Shown in pieces: positions 11,901 through 24,958 of a DNA stretch of 64,000 nt (within the stretch, counting starts at the first letter, position 1; each line of letters begins with the position of its first letter). The translations under genes and the position numbers were made by a program. The notes beneath the pieces are model-generated. The model ran no database searches and was not told the DNA's origin. It was given only the letters and a program-made list of their open reading frames with translations. The stretch spans positions 2,976,001 to 3,040,000 of the forward strand of contig OX637398.1 of assembly GCA_951799425.1 (NCBI GenBank), given 5' to 3'. Source of the stretch: Ilex aquifolium (taxonomy: Eukaryota > Streptophyta > Magnoliopsida > Aquifoliales > Aquifoliaceae).

Positions 11901-13510
11901 GATCAAAAAATATTAAAGCAACCACAGTCAGCTTTTCCTTGTACAAACGATTTCACTGCTCACTTGCTTGAACACACACATACACAAACACTTTTGCTAC
12001 CTCATGTTGGTATAATGAACAAGACACCAAAGAGGAACCAAACTCTAACAGACAGGGAGGAATGAGTTGATAAATGGTAGGATTTTAATTAAGTCAGATA
12101 ATGTGCTAGATTTGTCCAAGCTGTTGGTACTTATTTTAAGTCAATACCAAAGGCCACAGGAAAGACAAATAGTGTCAAAATAAAAAAAGTAAGACAAATA
12201 ATAAATTGAAATGGCAAGTTTACCATGCAATGTATAACTGCTATGTTTTTCGGGTCACTTGAAAGCCATGCATCCACATCTTCACAAAAATCCTTCATCA
12301 TTTGGAGAGGTGGAACATGGTTGTCATCAAATGGAAATCTCTCCACACGGCCATGAAAATGTGATGGATTGTAAGCTTGTTCTGTACATAAGTTGTAGAC
12401 CTACAAGGTATCGCACAATTTAAAGGAATATATACACACAAACACACACACACACATAAGGAGAGAGAGTAGTAAAAAAGATTATCACTGTAAAATGGAT
12501 ATTTCAAACAGATATTGCATAGGATGAATTCAGACATTTTGGAAGTCATTTAACAAAATGTACCAAAATAGAGAGGAAGGTGTGCATAGAATCTATATTC
12601 ACACAAATGTTTTGAAGTAATATCAATTAAAATCAACCACAAGAGCTGTGAGATATAAAGAGTAGGCCAGTCAATGGATCAGATTTTGATCTGAATCCGA
12701 TTAGTCGAATATGGATTGATATTTTTTTATTATTTGAATCCGTTAGGATCAATCAATATAGAATATTATAAAGGATAACAGAGACTCTGTTCAACCTAAT
12801 AGTGCTGATAAGGAATCTAAAATGCAACCAAGTCCAAGCTATTATATTGTCAAGGAGAGAAGCATCTTACTGTCATTCACCTATTACGTATCAAATGATC
12901 CCTCATTACAACAGCTTCAAGCCAATGGTAATCCTGATTTAGCAATATCAAGGTTGCCACAACCTTTTATCATATTCCGTAGATCAATTCTGATCTTGTC
13001 AACAGGCTACATGGATAAAATCAAAATAATGGGGAAAATAAAAAGTTCGAACTTCTTGTTGAAGGCCGACAGGTTCGGTAAGAAACAGAAAATTTCCTTA
13101 TGTACTAGAAACAATTTAGAGAAGATAGAAGTAACTGGAAGAGCACAAAATCTAAAAACAAAGAGGGGACAACCACAGCATATAAAGTAAAGAATTAATG
13201 GGTCAGAGTTGCTCAAGCACACCTTATAGTGGCCCTCATGTCTCATGTCTAGAACAGACTTGACCTGCCAGAGAGGATTACGATACATGGCTCGCATATG
13301 TTCTGCAGGAAATGACATTGCCAATACACGATCTGTGATATATGACATATCAAGATCATAACCATCAACTAGCATTCGCCTTCTTTTCTTGGATACCAAG
13401 TTGCGTATAAAGAAACTTCTGGAAAGATAATTGATAAATTTAAGTTGGACATGGAGTAAACTCTGATTATCAGCCTTCGCTGGCCCCTGTTTTGATAATT
13501 CCAAACCCAT
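8902..13510 (-). CDS. PTEN1: PTEN1-type phosphatidylinositol phosphatase (seven coding exons)
   Basis: The coding exons are 13223-13510, 12224-12400, 11650-11763, 10898-11086, 10172-10405, 9629-9730 and 8902-9048. Each has GT donor and AG acceptor and a length divisible by 3, so all six introns are phase 0 and the product is 416 residues. The start MGLELSK and total length fit the short plant PTEN1 class rather than the longer PTEN2 class. The phosphatase domain contains the P-loop HCMAGKGRTG (residues 153-162), assembled across the exon 2/3 junction, so Cys and Arg of CX5R are present. A likely general-acid loop reads FPFDDNHVPP (about residues 114-123). Exons 4-6 encode the C2-like lipid-binding domain. 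Known family role: dephosphorylates 3-phosphoinositides at membranes; Arabidopsis PTEN1 acts in pollen. An AG acceptor just upstream of the ATG (about 13531) suggests an intron in the 5' leader. Confidence 0.93.
9160..9350. repeat. Short duplicated segment inside PTEN1 intron 6
   Basis: CTTGAAGCATAAAATGAA followed by AGTCTATCAAA.TAGTCCA occurs at about 9169 and again at about 9301. This is an intronic partial duplication without coding potential. Confidence 0.55.
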
Positions 13511-14940
13511 TTGCTCGATATGCTATGCTTACCTGCATTTGAAAAGGTACCTATAAAACATAATGGAACTATAGATTTAAATTTCATTGTAAAACTTTAA
13601 ATTTCAAACTTTGAAAAATATGCTACACTAGCATATGTTGTATGAGCAACTGCAGATATGTAATCAATTTCACGTACATGAAAGAACTCCTTAGCTTATT
13701 TTCAGAAATAGCTTTGGAAGAAATAAACTTTTAAATTTGAACCTTCGAAAAATATGCTAACACTACTGTGTACTGAATGAGCAAAGGAAGATGTGAAATC
13801 AATTTTGGGTACATGACAGAACTCCTTAGGTTATTTTCAGAAACAGCTTTGGAAGAACTAAATTTATAATTTGCTTACGCATCCAAAACAAATGTTGAGA
13901 AGGCGTGCCACGTAATTTTCTTCTTCTTATAAAAATGATAAAGCTCTTCAAATCACTGTGTCCAGTATTTCCTGATGGCTACTTCATTTAAGCTGTATTT
14001 ATTGTCTAGAGCATGAAAACTGTCATAGAAAAGCACAATTGCAAAGCAAAAAACAAGTATAGTCCAATAATCTATTATCTCTCTCTCTCACACACATGCA
14101 CACAAAGGTTCTACTGCCATGAAGATATTGATAATATGGTCCACTCAGCAGTACTTTGTTGATAAAGCCTTGATTTCTTTCAATCAGTGGCTCGTTTAAG
14201 TTCTCTATCTCTTTTTTTTTTTCTCTTCAATCGAACCATTGAGTTTCGCCGTAGTGTAACAGAGACATGAATGATATAGTGGGCTAATTCATGAATTGAA
14301 TCAAATGGGTCCTTTTAACCGAGGCTATCCAACGCCAACAACTCCAAATTGTGATAAAAGTTCAGCCGAAAAGATATAGAAATAGGGGACATATCTCAAC
14401 TTTTCAAAAAACTCTTACCATAAAAGCCACAATTTTTTTGCTTTACAAGATACATATCAACATAGTTGAACCTTTTTTTTTCCTATCTTAATGCACCACC
14501 GTGCTTTAAAAACTCATACATTGAATTGAACCAAACATCAACAACAATCACACTTCCATTTCGTTTTCGCCAAATTCACTCATTTTGAAACAGATCATTA
14601 TACGCGGTAAAATCTTGATTCAGTATAAATAGATCCGAGCCGACATTATATGCGTACAAACAATGATAAAAAAAAAAAAATTAGAAAATCTACCAGGTAA
14701 GCTGAACATGGAATCAGGTGCTTTGATCATATAAACTGAGAAAATCCGAATTCGCCGTCTTTACTTTCCTTCTCTATCTTTTTTGAATCTTGGCAATATT
14801 GGACACCACATTGGTCCAAGAACCAGTAAGTTTTGATTCTTGGACCAATTTTGAAGATGGGTTAACCTAAAAAATTCGGATTAGCTGCTTTTAAGGTTCT
14901 TGGATCAATTTTGGAGATGGGTAACCTTGCAGAACCTAAA
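13511..14940. other. PTEN1 5' leader and upstream region with two local tandem duplications
   Basis: This probably includes the PTEN1 5' UTR, a leader intron and the promoter. A ~138 bp unit is duplicated at about 13592-13730 and 13731-13868; shared words are AAAAATATGCTA, GAACTCCTTAG.TTATTTTCAGAAA and GCTTTGGAAGAA. A ~65 bp unit is duplicated at about 14818-14960 (TTCTTGGA.CAATTTTG.AGATGGGT followed by AATTCGGATTAGCTG). A CT microsatellite lies near 14080. No independent gene is seen. Confidence 0.5.
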
Positions 14941-15589
14941 AGAATTCGGATTAGCTGTTTTTAAGGTGGCCAAAAGGAGGAGGATGTGATGGTGTCCATG
15001 TTCGGATTAGGACATAGAGGGGTGAGAGAAGTAGTTGGTTTTTTACAGATTGATAAATCCTCAAAAAGCGGTGACCTTTTAGCCACATTTTTGAACCCCA
15101 AATATGGAGCAAAAGAAGCCGGAAGTGTAGGGATGGCCATGTATCTGATCTGTGTTGATGATGTGATGCCATGCCATGCCATGCCATTGAGTGAGTTATC
15201 AGAGAGATTACGACTCTTTATTTAGAAACAACTTTATTAGTGGTTGTTTAAACCAGATAAGCCTCTTTTCTTTTATTTTCATTTTCTTTCATTCCCACAT
15301 TTTCAGATGAATCTCACCGATACATAATGAATAATTGGATTGATAATGGGTCTAACATCAATTGGGATCTGTTATCAATTTAATGATTATAATGAATTAA
15401 GTCAATAAATATAGTTCAAATAGTATTTTTCTTAAAGTATATGTCAAGAATTAACTTATTATTAGAAATTATATTATTATGATATATAACGAGAAGTCCA
15501 AGTTTTTTTTAGCGAGTATGAGATTTGAAATTAAAGCTTACATTCGCTTTAATTTAATCATACTTCTGGACTAAGGGGACAAAAATTAA
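14941..15589. other. Intergenic DNA; unrecognised short open frame 14986-15225 (+)
   Basis: A 79-codon open frame at 14986-15225 is not low-complexity until its CHAM end, where ATGCC is repeated four times. It matches nothing I recognise, and the opposite strand is also open, so gene status is unsupported. The remainder to 15589 is AT-rich with no feature. Confidence 0.35.
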
Positions 15590-17021
15590 GGGGTTGTTTG
15601 TTTATTGTCTTCGTTTTGTGTTTTGTGTTTTTGTTTTCAATTTTTATCAAAAATAAAAACAAAAATACGTTTGGGTACTACTTTTGTTTTTGTTTTATAT
15701 TAGTTGTCTTGGAAAAAATGGGAACAAAGACAAAAAAATGAGAACAAAAAATTTGTGTTCTAAGAAACACACGAAACACAAAACACGCGCATCTTGATTA
15801 AATGAGGTCTCAACTTCGATTCTTCTTGGCCACAAAAGGCGAGTTCATTTCTCAAAGTATAAATAAGAGTTTTTTTTTTCATTTTCCTCCACTCTCAGCA
15901 ACTCTCTCTCTTCTCCTCCACTCTCAGGAACTCTCTCTCTTCTCCTCTCTCTCTCTCTCTCAACGACGAAGACGAATCGATGAACCGAAACCCTCTGTCG
16001 AAGATGACCAAAACCCTTTGTCGATCTCTCTCTTGCTGTGATGGTGCTTTACCTTCAAAGACGATCTCTTTGTCCCTGTGGAAGAAGATGATGCTCCCTC
16101 TCTCTCTCTCTCTCTCTTGTTCGCTATCTGTGAAACCCAGAAACGAAGACACAGATATGTGCATATATGCACAGATCGGGGCGTGGGTGTGTGTGAGAGT
16201 GATGAGTATGTGTGTGTTATGTTGTGTGATGCACAGATCTGTGCAAATCTACACAAATTGTGCTGCTTTTTTGTAGGCTTTTTGCGGGTCTGGGAGCAGC
16301 CAACACAGGAATATGACAAACCCTTTTGAACCATTATGCATCCAGCAGTGCTCAAATTCATTTTGGAGAATGGGATGTGGTATATTTACTACCACTCGTT
16401 GTTCTGTAGTTGCGTGTGTGTGTGTTTGTGTGTGAGAGAGAATGATGAGTCTGTGTGTGTGTGTGTATGTGTTGTATTGCGTTTCAAATTTCTGGGTTAA
16501 TTGGGTCTGTCTTTGTCATCATCAACTTCGGATTCTCAGCAGCAAAAATGGTAGAAATATCATTTAGAATTCTTGAATTGTCATTGAAGATGGATTGAAT
16601 TACTATTTGAGAATAAATTATCATTTGGAAATTAATTGTCATTTGGGATTAGTTGAATTGCAATTTAGGATTGATTAAATTGCTATTTGGGATTAAATTT
16701 TCATTTGAAATTGATTGAATTACTATTTGGGATTGTACAAAAACATTTGAGATTGAATTGTCATTTAGTCCCAAATTTTTTTTTTTTAAGGAATTTTTAG
16801 ATTTGTATTTTATTATATGATATATTATACAACATATTTAAGATAAAACGTAAAGTAATTACCAAACATGTTTTGTTTTTTATTCTCATAATTTGATAGA
16901 CAAAAATGACACTCAAACATGTTTTATGTTTCAGTGTTTATCACAAAACAGAGACAAAAATTGTCTCTGTTTTTGATTATTTTGAAGACACGAAAACGAA
17001 AACGTTACCAAACGACCCAAG
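15590..17021. mobile_element. Putative foldback / TIR-like element with CT-rich internal leader
   Basis: The left end GGGTTGTTTGTTTATTGTCTTCG and the right end (reverse complement GGGTCGTTTGGTAACGTTTTCG) form imperfect inverted termini. Both flanks are rich in the same ACAAAA.CACAAAACA words inverted. The interior has CT microsatellites (15905-15960, 16095-16120) and GT tracts (about 16415-16470), giving overlapping spurious open frames on both strands at 15802-16361. I find no convincing target-site duplication, so element status and edges are tentative. Confidence 0.35.
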
Positions 17022-18330
17022 AATTCAAATCTTTTTTAGCATACTTTTCGTTCAATTTTACGTATGGTAAATTGTTTATCGTACAAGACATGCGTGAGCT
17101 TGATCTACCGATAAGTGATTTTTATTGAAAATGTAATGGAACTATAATCATATTCGTTGAATTATGAGACTATTTATATGTCATTGTGAAGTCTGGACCT
17201 TAGTGATTTTTGGGATGTAATGACATGGAGCTATAATTATTTTCATTGTTTCAATGTTTTAATGGTTTTGGGATCGGACAATCAATTGTCAGCATCTTAC
17301 ACATGAATAAATTAATTGGAATTTTAAAGAGAGAACAAAAGAATTAGAGATAAAGACAAAAAGAGAATAAATTAATTAGAGTCTTGAATAAATTAATTGG
17401 AATCTTAAAGAGAGAACAAAAGAATTAGAGATAAAGACAAAAAGAGAATAAATTAATTAGAGTCTTAAAGAGAGAACAAAAGAGTTAGAGATAAAGACAA
17501 AAAGAGAGCAAGACAATTAGAGTGGGAAGAAGATAAAGATTTGGAGAGAGGTCATAAGAGTGGAGGAAAAGAGTGAAACAAATTTGAGAAATAATGTTCC
17601 TTATAGCGCTAGAAGCCATTACTTTTAGGCTTCTTAGAAAGTTTTGTTCTATCTTAGGGTATTCTATAAAGTTTTACATAGATCTGTGAAAATATTATTA
17701 TATTTTAGGCTTTTTATAAGACTTTATTCAGACTTGAAAAATATATTGGGCATTTAACTTGGTCAATTCAAAATGGTCTCAAAATATGAAGTTGAAATAA
17801 GGGTTAAAAATTAAATTAAGGTCCTAAATTTTTGAGGCTCTAAGAGACTATTTTAGCAGTCGGGCCTTAAAGACGGTCGTGCTTCCTCCCATTCAAAAGA
17901 TCAAAGTGTCTGCGCATCTCGCAACGTTCATAATCTCTGCGAGTTCTTCACCGTCGAGTATATTTAATAGATTAATGTTTTTTGTCTTTAGTTATTTTAA
18001 AAATTACTACACTCATAATAGATAAAAAATAGAAAGTGGGATTAAAAGAGACAGATGATGAAAATAAATAATTTGATTTGTATTTTAATTTTAATGTTAT
18101 ATAAAAATAAAAAATATAACTAGAAGGAGAACGTGCGTGTGAGAGAGAGATAGAGAGAAAATAACTAGTGATGTCTAATGTACACTACTCTTTGTACGTG
18201 TTTAACCTTATTGTTTTTTTGCCAAATTTAATTTTGTGTGTTATTGGATTAGACTTTTAGACTTAAATCATTTAACCAAGATTTTTTTTGTTAGTCTCAA
18301 TTTTTATAGATTTAAATTTTTAGTATAATC
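17022..18330. other. Intergenic DNA with a ~60 bp tandem repeat at 17307-17515
   Basis: Units beginning AATAAATTAATT and running through TTAAAGAGAGAACAAAAGA and TAGAGATAAAGACAAAAAGAG occur in full about three times (17307, 17387, 17447), plus a short partial copy at 17367. The rest is AT-rich with no coding signal. The 3' end of the CNGC gene on the minus strand lies beyond 18330. Confidence 0.6.
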
Positions 18331-18567
18331 TATATTATATACATCTATAAATTTGAGATCTCTTATTTAATTGGGGCAAAAGCCCGTGCTTTACTGCCCT
18401 TGTGTATGGGCCGACCTTGGGAATTCCACCTAGACTGGTTTGAAACTTGCTCCTACAGCTGAATAGGCACAGAAGAATCACTCTTTCTTTGTCACAGGAA
18501 ACAAGTTTATGAAATTCAAGCAGCAATAAAACAGAATATATGTTGAAAACCAAGTCCACATTGGCCT
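18331..18567 (-). other. Probable 3' UTR of CNGC copy 1
   Basis: This is minus-strand sequence directly after the stop codon at 18568-18570. The stop itself overlaps AATAAA (GAATAAAGG). The 3' end is not defined by the sequence. Confidence 0.4.
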
Positions 18568-21500
18568 TTATTCAAGGTGGTCATGTGGCCTTAATGACAT
18601 GAACATTGCAGCACACTGCCGCAGCCGACGCTCACTATCTCCATTTTCAATCACAAGATTCTCTGAACCCTTAGTCCTCATCCTGTAACGCTGCCAAGCA
18701 AATTGTATCGTCACAGCTGCCCAGCTTCTCCAATTGGACGAGTAATATCTCGCTGTTTGCTTGAGCTTCTTGCTAGCAAAATCGTGGCGAAATTGATCTG
18801 TGATATAGCGAAGATGGTGTGCATCAAGACCAAATGCCTCCGTTGGTTCAACACAAGTAAATGTTGCTGATGAGGCTGGTAGCTGGTCGACACTTGGACG
18901 ACAAAGGCACCATGAGAGGAGCTCATCGCCCAGAAAGCCTCCGGTTTCTAACATGCTCGTGGCTACCATCCCTTTGCTGAGGTTTTGACTTCTCTTTATG
19001 CGTCCACTGACAATGAATACCATCCGTTGCACAGGGTCTCCTTCTCTAATAATCTGTAACAACATGAAAACATTGGTCACTCTTCACTTGTATGTTCGCA
19101 GGACTTGATGGGTTGTATAGAACTATAAATGAGACCTTTTCATTTTTGGAGTAGACTAGGGGCGTCACTCGGTCACATATGTTGTCGATGATAACATCAC
19201 CCAAGCTGTGGAACATCGGTACCTGAATAGGAAGTATGAGACATCAATAAAGAAAGTTTACAATATAGAGTGAACTCCACGAGGATAGACTCTTCATATT
19301 CTCAAAAGTGAAGAGAATAATAACAAGAACTATTCTTCGATATACTACATTCCTTTTTAAGCTTGGATTAAGTACTTAGGGATCAACAAATAATACTTAT
19401 GCTAATCAAACTTCTAGAAGCTATCTGCGTCGTCCTTCAAAATACTTGAACAACAAATGTGTGATTGCTACCTTTTTAATCAGATCTAAGCAAAGATAAC
19501 ACTTAATATCCCTTCGCAGACCTTCAGGTAGGTCTTTGGTCAGTTCTCTCTCATCTTGTCCTCCCGTGGTTGCCCATCTTTGACTTGAAAAATGACGAAC
19601 TCTTCGTCTCAGGTGAGAAGGCAACTGTCTCCGCTTCATCCACCATTCCACTTCTCGATATATCAGCTGCATTTTTCTTCTTCTTACCATGACCGCGTGC
19701 AAAAATACCTTTTTAGCAAGTTTAATGCTCCTTTAGTACATCAGGTTTTACATCCATAATTGCATGTCATATGCTAAATCTTTTGCATACATAACCTAGC
19801 TAGATTAGATATAATGCACAATGAAAACTAGGAGTTACCTGAATATTCCCAATCAACAAAGTGAATAGCATTAATCCAGCTAGCACTATACATGTGGCAA
19901 ATATCACTTCTAAACATTGGGATGTAGGTTGGAGGTTGTTGCCCATAGTGCTATGATCAAAGGCCAAAAAATGTTAGCAAGATTTTCAACTTTGGTAAAT
20001 CTGTCAGAACTATGTTTAGTAACTCTGCATTAGAAGTTAGCAAATTTATAACATGCTTTGGCAAAAAAAGTAGCATCTCACACTGGAGAACAGCTAGATG
20101 CCTTTTATGTGCAAATATGTTATAATCGCTACACAACAGTGCGAAAGGTGGCCTCATGTGTGTTTAATTAGAAGCTTGCAGGTAAAGTTCATTGTTGGCA
20201 AATATGGTTGTTGGTAGACTTCAAGCACTCATGATCTCAATATTGTTACTCTGTTTACCTGAGAGAATAGAGACCCCAAAGATTGGAATAAAGAATCTTA
20301 GTTGTGACTGAGTTGCTAGAAATGAGTGGAAGAGCGAACTGATATATCCCATAACGAAATGGTCCACTGTCGTCGAAGCACAATGGCTTCTTCACCATGG
20401 TTGTGGAGTTACCACCACAGGAATTCCCAAACGAGCAATAACAAACCTCCCTTGCGCAAGGCAATGAGAGATTACACTTCTCACTTCTGCCACACTGTTG
20501 TCCAAGGCACGATACCATACGTTGTATCGCGAGGATATACCAGTATCCTCCGGATGCCTGAAAACATAATAAACAGAATGGTCATATGAAACTGTGGAAA
20601 CCAAAGTATGTGTGCAATTAAGGCTAACATTATAGCATATATATGTATATGCATAGCTAACATTATAGCACATATATGTATATGCATACAAGTGTATATG
20701 GAGAGAGAGAGGGGGGGGGGGGGGGTGAAAATAATTAACATACATGAGAAGCGAGGAAGTAAGCAATGAGATTAAGGCCGAAACCCCACCAAATGGTACC
20801 AAAGATGTAACCTGTAACCTTCCGCATTCCTCGCATTAAGCAAACGCTGTGATAGACCTTAGGGAGGAACTGGAGCCAGAAAATGAACTGAAGTATTGCC
20901 ATCATCAGCTTTATTCTATTTTCTTTTAAAAACTTTGGTACCAACACTGAATATACAGCCTGCCAACAAGGAAGAATATGATCACCAATAGAAGAATTGG
21001 CACATGAGAGCAAAACTGAAGTTGAATGAAGTTTTTAGAAAGAAAGGTGTAGAAATTAATTAATTATAGGGTACATTACAGCCACACCCCTCATATATCA
21101 TCCTTTGCAATCATTGCCATTAGGGTAAATTGGATGTTTTGAAACAAATTCTCCATGCCATCATCAGCCCCTGTTTACCATATCAATAACAGCTAGTCAT
21201 GGTGCCACTATCCGTTAGTTTTCAAACATTAAATACAAGAGGTGTGGTTGTAATTAGGATAGTCTACAAGGAGCATAACCGTGATTCACCGTCCACTTAT
21301 TATATTTTCTATAAAAATAGAGCATCCACCCATTCCGTCATTAAGGATGCAATTTGGACAGATTGGATGGTTTGAGAGGTCAACCAGCGCTACTCCAAGT
21401 TACAAAACTCTTCACTCAAGCTAAACCCAAACTCGACTTTTACGTAGTTGAACTTTGATTATACAACTCGGCTTGAAAATTCAGATTCAATTTCTCGATC

Positions 21501-23548
21501 GAGTTGAAATTAAATTAAATTCATGTTGAAATTTGGATTGAATTATAGGATTATAAATTTTGAACCGAAGTTGGGTTGAATTCGAAATAGTGAACTCCTT
21601 AGGTCTGTTTTGTTTAATATAAAGGGGGTGGATTGGATTAATTTAATTAAGTAATAATATAATACTAAGTTTGGATGAAGATATAGTGACCCCGTATTAA
21701 TTTTAATTAAACCAGACTTGATTCAATATTGTCATTTAACACATAATATTATGTAGTAATGAAAACCATGTAGTAGGTGGTATTATTTTTAACAAGTTAA
21801 GTATTAAAAATGCAATAACTTTATTATCCTTGCAAACTTAGAATCACACCTAGGGGTATCCATGGGTTAGGTTGGCTCACTAGTCCCGTTATCCAGCCCG
21901 AAGTTCGATAGACTTGATAGTTAACCTGCCTGAGCCCGAGCCCAATATTCTTCAAGAGAGGGCTTAACTTGCCCTCAAACCCGTTACCCAGCCAAAACCC
22001 GACCCATGAGCTCGCACGCAAAAGCCTGTTAAAACCCGGCCCAAGAGCCCACCCAGCCCGTCTGCTCTTCCACCCAATTATTTGAAAAAATTTGACCATT
22101 AAAACTTTGAAAATTTGGTGGTAATATATGACTCTACTCTATGTAAACAAAATTATTCATTATTTAGTTTTTTGTCCATTTTGACTTTACTTTTAATTTA
22201 AAAATGTAATTTATAGAAATATTAAGTTGAAAATTTTTTAAATGAGTGGCGGGTTGGATTAGGGGTAGCCTACCCCTACCCAAAGCCCGACCATACCATA
22301 TCAATAACTTGTCTGAGTAAGGGCTTAGGCTTACCCTATCCAGACCCAACCCAAAAAAAAATTCACGGGCTTAGCCTGACTTGACCCATGGACACCCCTA
22401 GTCACACCTTTATATAAAAATTACATATTATGCAAATTCTTATCTTCAATATTTATTTTATTATTTTTAGTTTAATATCATACACTATTACTTAATTCAA
22501 ACATAAATTTAATATTATAATTATAAATTTATATATTATCTCAACCTTGATCCAAACTTATTATACAAATATAAAATTAAATAATATTTTTATTAATACT
22601 ATTTTATAAATCAAATGAAAACTAATTATCCAATCTTACTCTTTATTCGTGCCAGAAGTAAACTCCCCTTCACGTTTGCCCACCTTACCATGCAGAAACG
22701 TGCCACTTTTCCTTCTAAAATATCTGAATTCCAAAATTAAATTACAGAACTACCCCTGTAATTTATAAAATTGACAATGCTAACCTGTGGAATAGGCAGT
22801 ATCACGAAGGCGTCGAACCAGATGCCTTTGAGCGACCACACGTAATGCGAAGCAATCGCACGTGCGTCCCACACGAGCTTCCCACAGCCAACCACCAAGG
22901 ACTCCTTTGACAAGTACGCCAACCGAAACTGAAGCCACAGGTGGCACAAATGCACGACGTCCATGCACGTGCGGAGGACGGTGGCGACCACCGCGACCCC
23001 ACCGTCCATGTATATGCAAGGCCGATCACCACCACCCACCGCCACCGCGAAAAAGAAGAGAGGGTCTACGGCCAATGCAACCCCACGTGCCAGTACTATG
23101 ACCCGGTTCAACCTTTGTACCCTCTTACTCCGTGGGTCTAAAATTCGACCCGACGACTGGGACGATCGCCTTTTGACGCTGGACCGGGTTCTGACGGTTC
23201 TTCGGTTGAAACGGTTTCTGATTGGGATTAGAGATGAACCGGCGGAGACTTCCCAAAAGGGTTGGTGGGCGATGTCGCAGGTGGTGGAGTGAAAAACTGG
23301 GACACCCACCTGAGTACAGGCATGGCATTCGATTGGGTTATCGTTGTCGTCGTCAATGTCGGTGCTGTTGGGTTGAGTCTTGTTTCGCCGGAAAGTTTCA
23401 AACCACCTGGGAATCAAAACAAAATTAAGTAAAAAGAAAAACAAACAATATTCAATCAAACGAAGGAAAGAAACATCAAAAAAACAATGACTAAAATATT
23501 GAAGAAAAAGAGGGATTGGATGTGACAGTGGCTGGGAAACCTTGGCAT
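18568..23548 (-). CDS. CNGC2: CNGC2/DND1-type cyclic nucleotide-gated channel, tandem copy 1
   Basis: Eight exons: 23541-23548 (ATG plus 8 nt), 22785-23406, 20744-20959, 20259-20557, 19839-19950, 19472-19708, 19136-19222 and 18568-19053. All junctions are GT-AG with consistent frame, giving 688 residues (known Arabidopsis CNGC2 is slightly over 700). Features in order: Cys-rich N-terminus (ECHACTQVGVPVFHSTTCD), LDPRSKRVQRLN before S1, six membrane segments, a pore helix with filter STMGNN (about residues 382-387), C-linker (VEWWMKRRQLP), cyclic-nucleotide domain with GGFLGDELLSW (about 565-575), and an IQ-like motif TIQFAWQRYRMR. Known family role: plasma-membrane Ca2+-permeable channel in immunity and Ca2+ homeostasis. 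The 8 nt first exon is the weakest part of the model; the unspliced frame upstream has no ATG, which supports it. Copy 2 lies 2.7 kb upstream. Confidence 0.9.
20633..20725. repeat. TATATGTATATGCATA duplication and G15 tract in intron 3 of CNGC copy 1
   Basis: Two copies of a ~36 bp block (GCTAACATTATAGCA.ATATATGTATATGCATA) are followed by a GA tract and 15 consecutive G at 20711-20725. The run length is likely unreliable in assembly. Confidence 0.8.
21851..22400. mobile_element. hAT-like MITE in intron 2 of CNGC copy 1
   Basis: A 550 bp element with inverted termini TAGGGGTATCCATGGGT and (reverse complement of the right end) TAGGGGTGTCCATGGGTC. It is flanked by ATCACACC and GTCACACC, an 8 bp target-site duplication with one mismatch, as expected for hAT. 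There is no transposase. The interior is rich in CCCGACCC/GGGTTGGG words. Confidence 0.8.
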
Positions 23549-24059
23549 GATTGGAACAGGGGGCTAGAAATGGAGGTTGGAGAGGAACACAGAGCTCAGA
23601 CTGGAGAGACAGAGAGAGAGAGAGACGGAAATATAGAAGTGTTCTGGGTTGTCGTCGTGAATACAAGTGTACGATCGTTTAACAGAGCAGTGACTCACTT
23701 ACCCAAAGAAAAGCAGAGCAGTGACTCGTAGCATGACAACAAGCAACAATGGCACATACACCAAAACTTTTTTTTTTTTTTTTTTTAGTATTTTAAAATA
23801 GTGAAGTTTAAAATAATTATCAAAAAAAATAAGAAAATAGAAGGCGGGGGACGTGTATGGTTTGCATCTCAAAAAATAATATCTTAAATTATTTTTGGGA
23901 AGAGTTTTAAGAAAGTGTTTTTAAAAAATTTTAGATTGTAAAACATGTTTGGTTATATATTTTTGAAAATAATTTTAAATAACAAAAATTATAAAATTTA
24001 TTTGGACAATAATCCACAATTTCCATCTCTCGCTTCAACTCTCTCTCTCTCTTTCACTG

Positions 24060-24310
24060 TGCATCAAGACCCACAAAGCACCGAGCACAACCGAAACCCA
24101 CAACCACCACCAAAACTCACAACCACCAAAACCCACAAAGCACCACTGAAATCCACAACCACCCAAATCCCACAACCACCAAAACCTACAACCACTGAAA
24201 TCCACAACCACCACCAAAACCCAAAACCAACAACCACCGAAATCCACAACCACCACCACAACTCACAAAGCACCACCAAAACCCACAACCACCACCGAAA
24301 ACACTGAACC
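24060..24310. repeat. CCACAACCACCA-type minisatellite
   Basis: Irregular repeats of AAAACCCACAACCACC and GAAATCCACAACCACC. Long open frames on both strands (Thr/His/Pro on plus, Gly/Val/Trp on minus) are by-products. Confidence 0.85.
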
Positions 24311-24958
24311 CAGAACAAAATAGAAAAAAAAACAGGCCTTGTCTTCGTCTTCGTCTTTGTTAAAGAGGAGGAGCTGCAAAGAGAAAGAGAGAGAGGAGAT
24401 GGAGATCTCTGTCTTCGTCTTCGCCGGAGATCTCTGGAGAAGAAACACTGGAGAAGAAGACGCTGGAGAGAGAGGAAGGAAAAAAGAAAAGAAAAGGAAG
24501 CATTTTGCTGCTAAATTATGTCTATTTAGTCCTTAAGGTTTTTAATTTGTATTTATCTGGTATAATCTTAAACGTTTGTACAAAAAAAATCATTAACACC
24601 TCTGGTCACACGCTAATCATATAAGACCAAATAGACATTAATTAGAAACTTTAAGAATCAAATAGATACATAATTAGGAACCACGTGATTAGAACCGTCA
24701 AGATTTTCTAACAGACGTTTGAGATTGAACTACGTAAATAAAAATTAGGAACCTTATTAACCAAATAGACACAATTCAAAAATTGGAAATTAAATAAACT
24801 AAACACATACTTTAAAAACTAAAAGTATTTTTTACCCAAAAAAACTACCCGACCATCTAGAATGCCGTATGGTTAAAATCCCATATAACTAAACTAATCC
24901 TATAACAAGGATATTACCTGGGCTAATAATTTTAAACCAATTAAAAAAAATTAATAAT

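Noticed and set aside
13511..13540. Apparent splice donor (GCAG/GTAAGC) just upstream of the PTEN1 ATG
   Set aside because: Using it would splice out the family-typical start MGLELSK. The preceding CAG fits better as the acceptor of a leader intron.
15802..16361. Cluster of Ser/Arg/Glu-rich open frames on both strands
   Set aside because: They derive from CT/GT microsatellites inside a putative foldback element; all overlap each other.
22862..23292. Plus-strand open frames opposite CNGC copy 1 exon 2
   Set aside because: They are antisense shadows of a GC-richer coding exon. The minus strand gives the conserved channel sequence and matching splice sites.
23737..24536. Open frames in the CCACAACC region (24035-24318) and 24339-24536
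   Set aside because: Low-complexity minisatellite translation open on both strands; no conserved domain.
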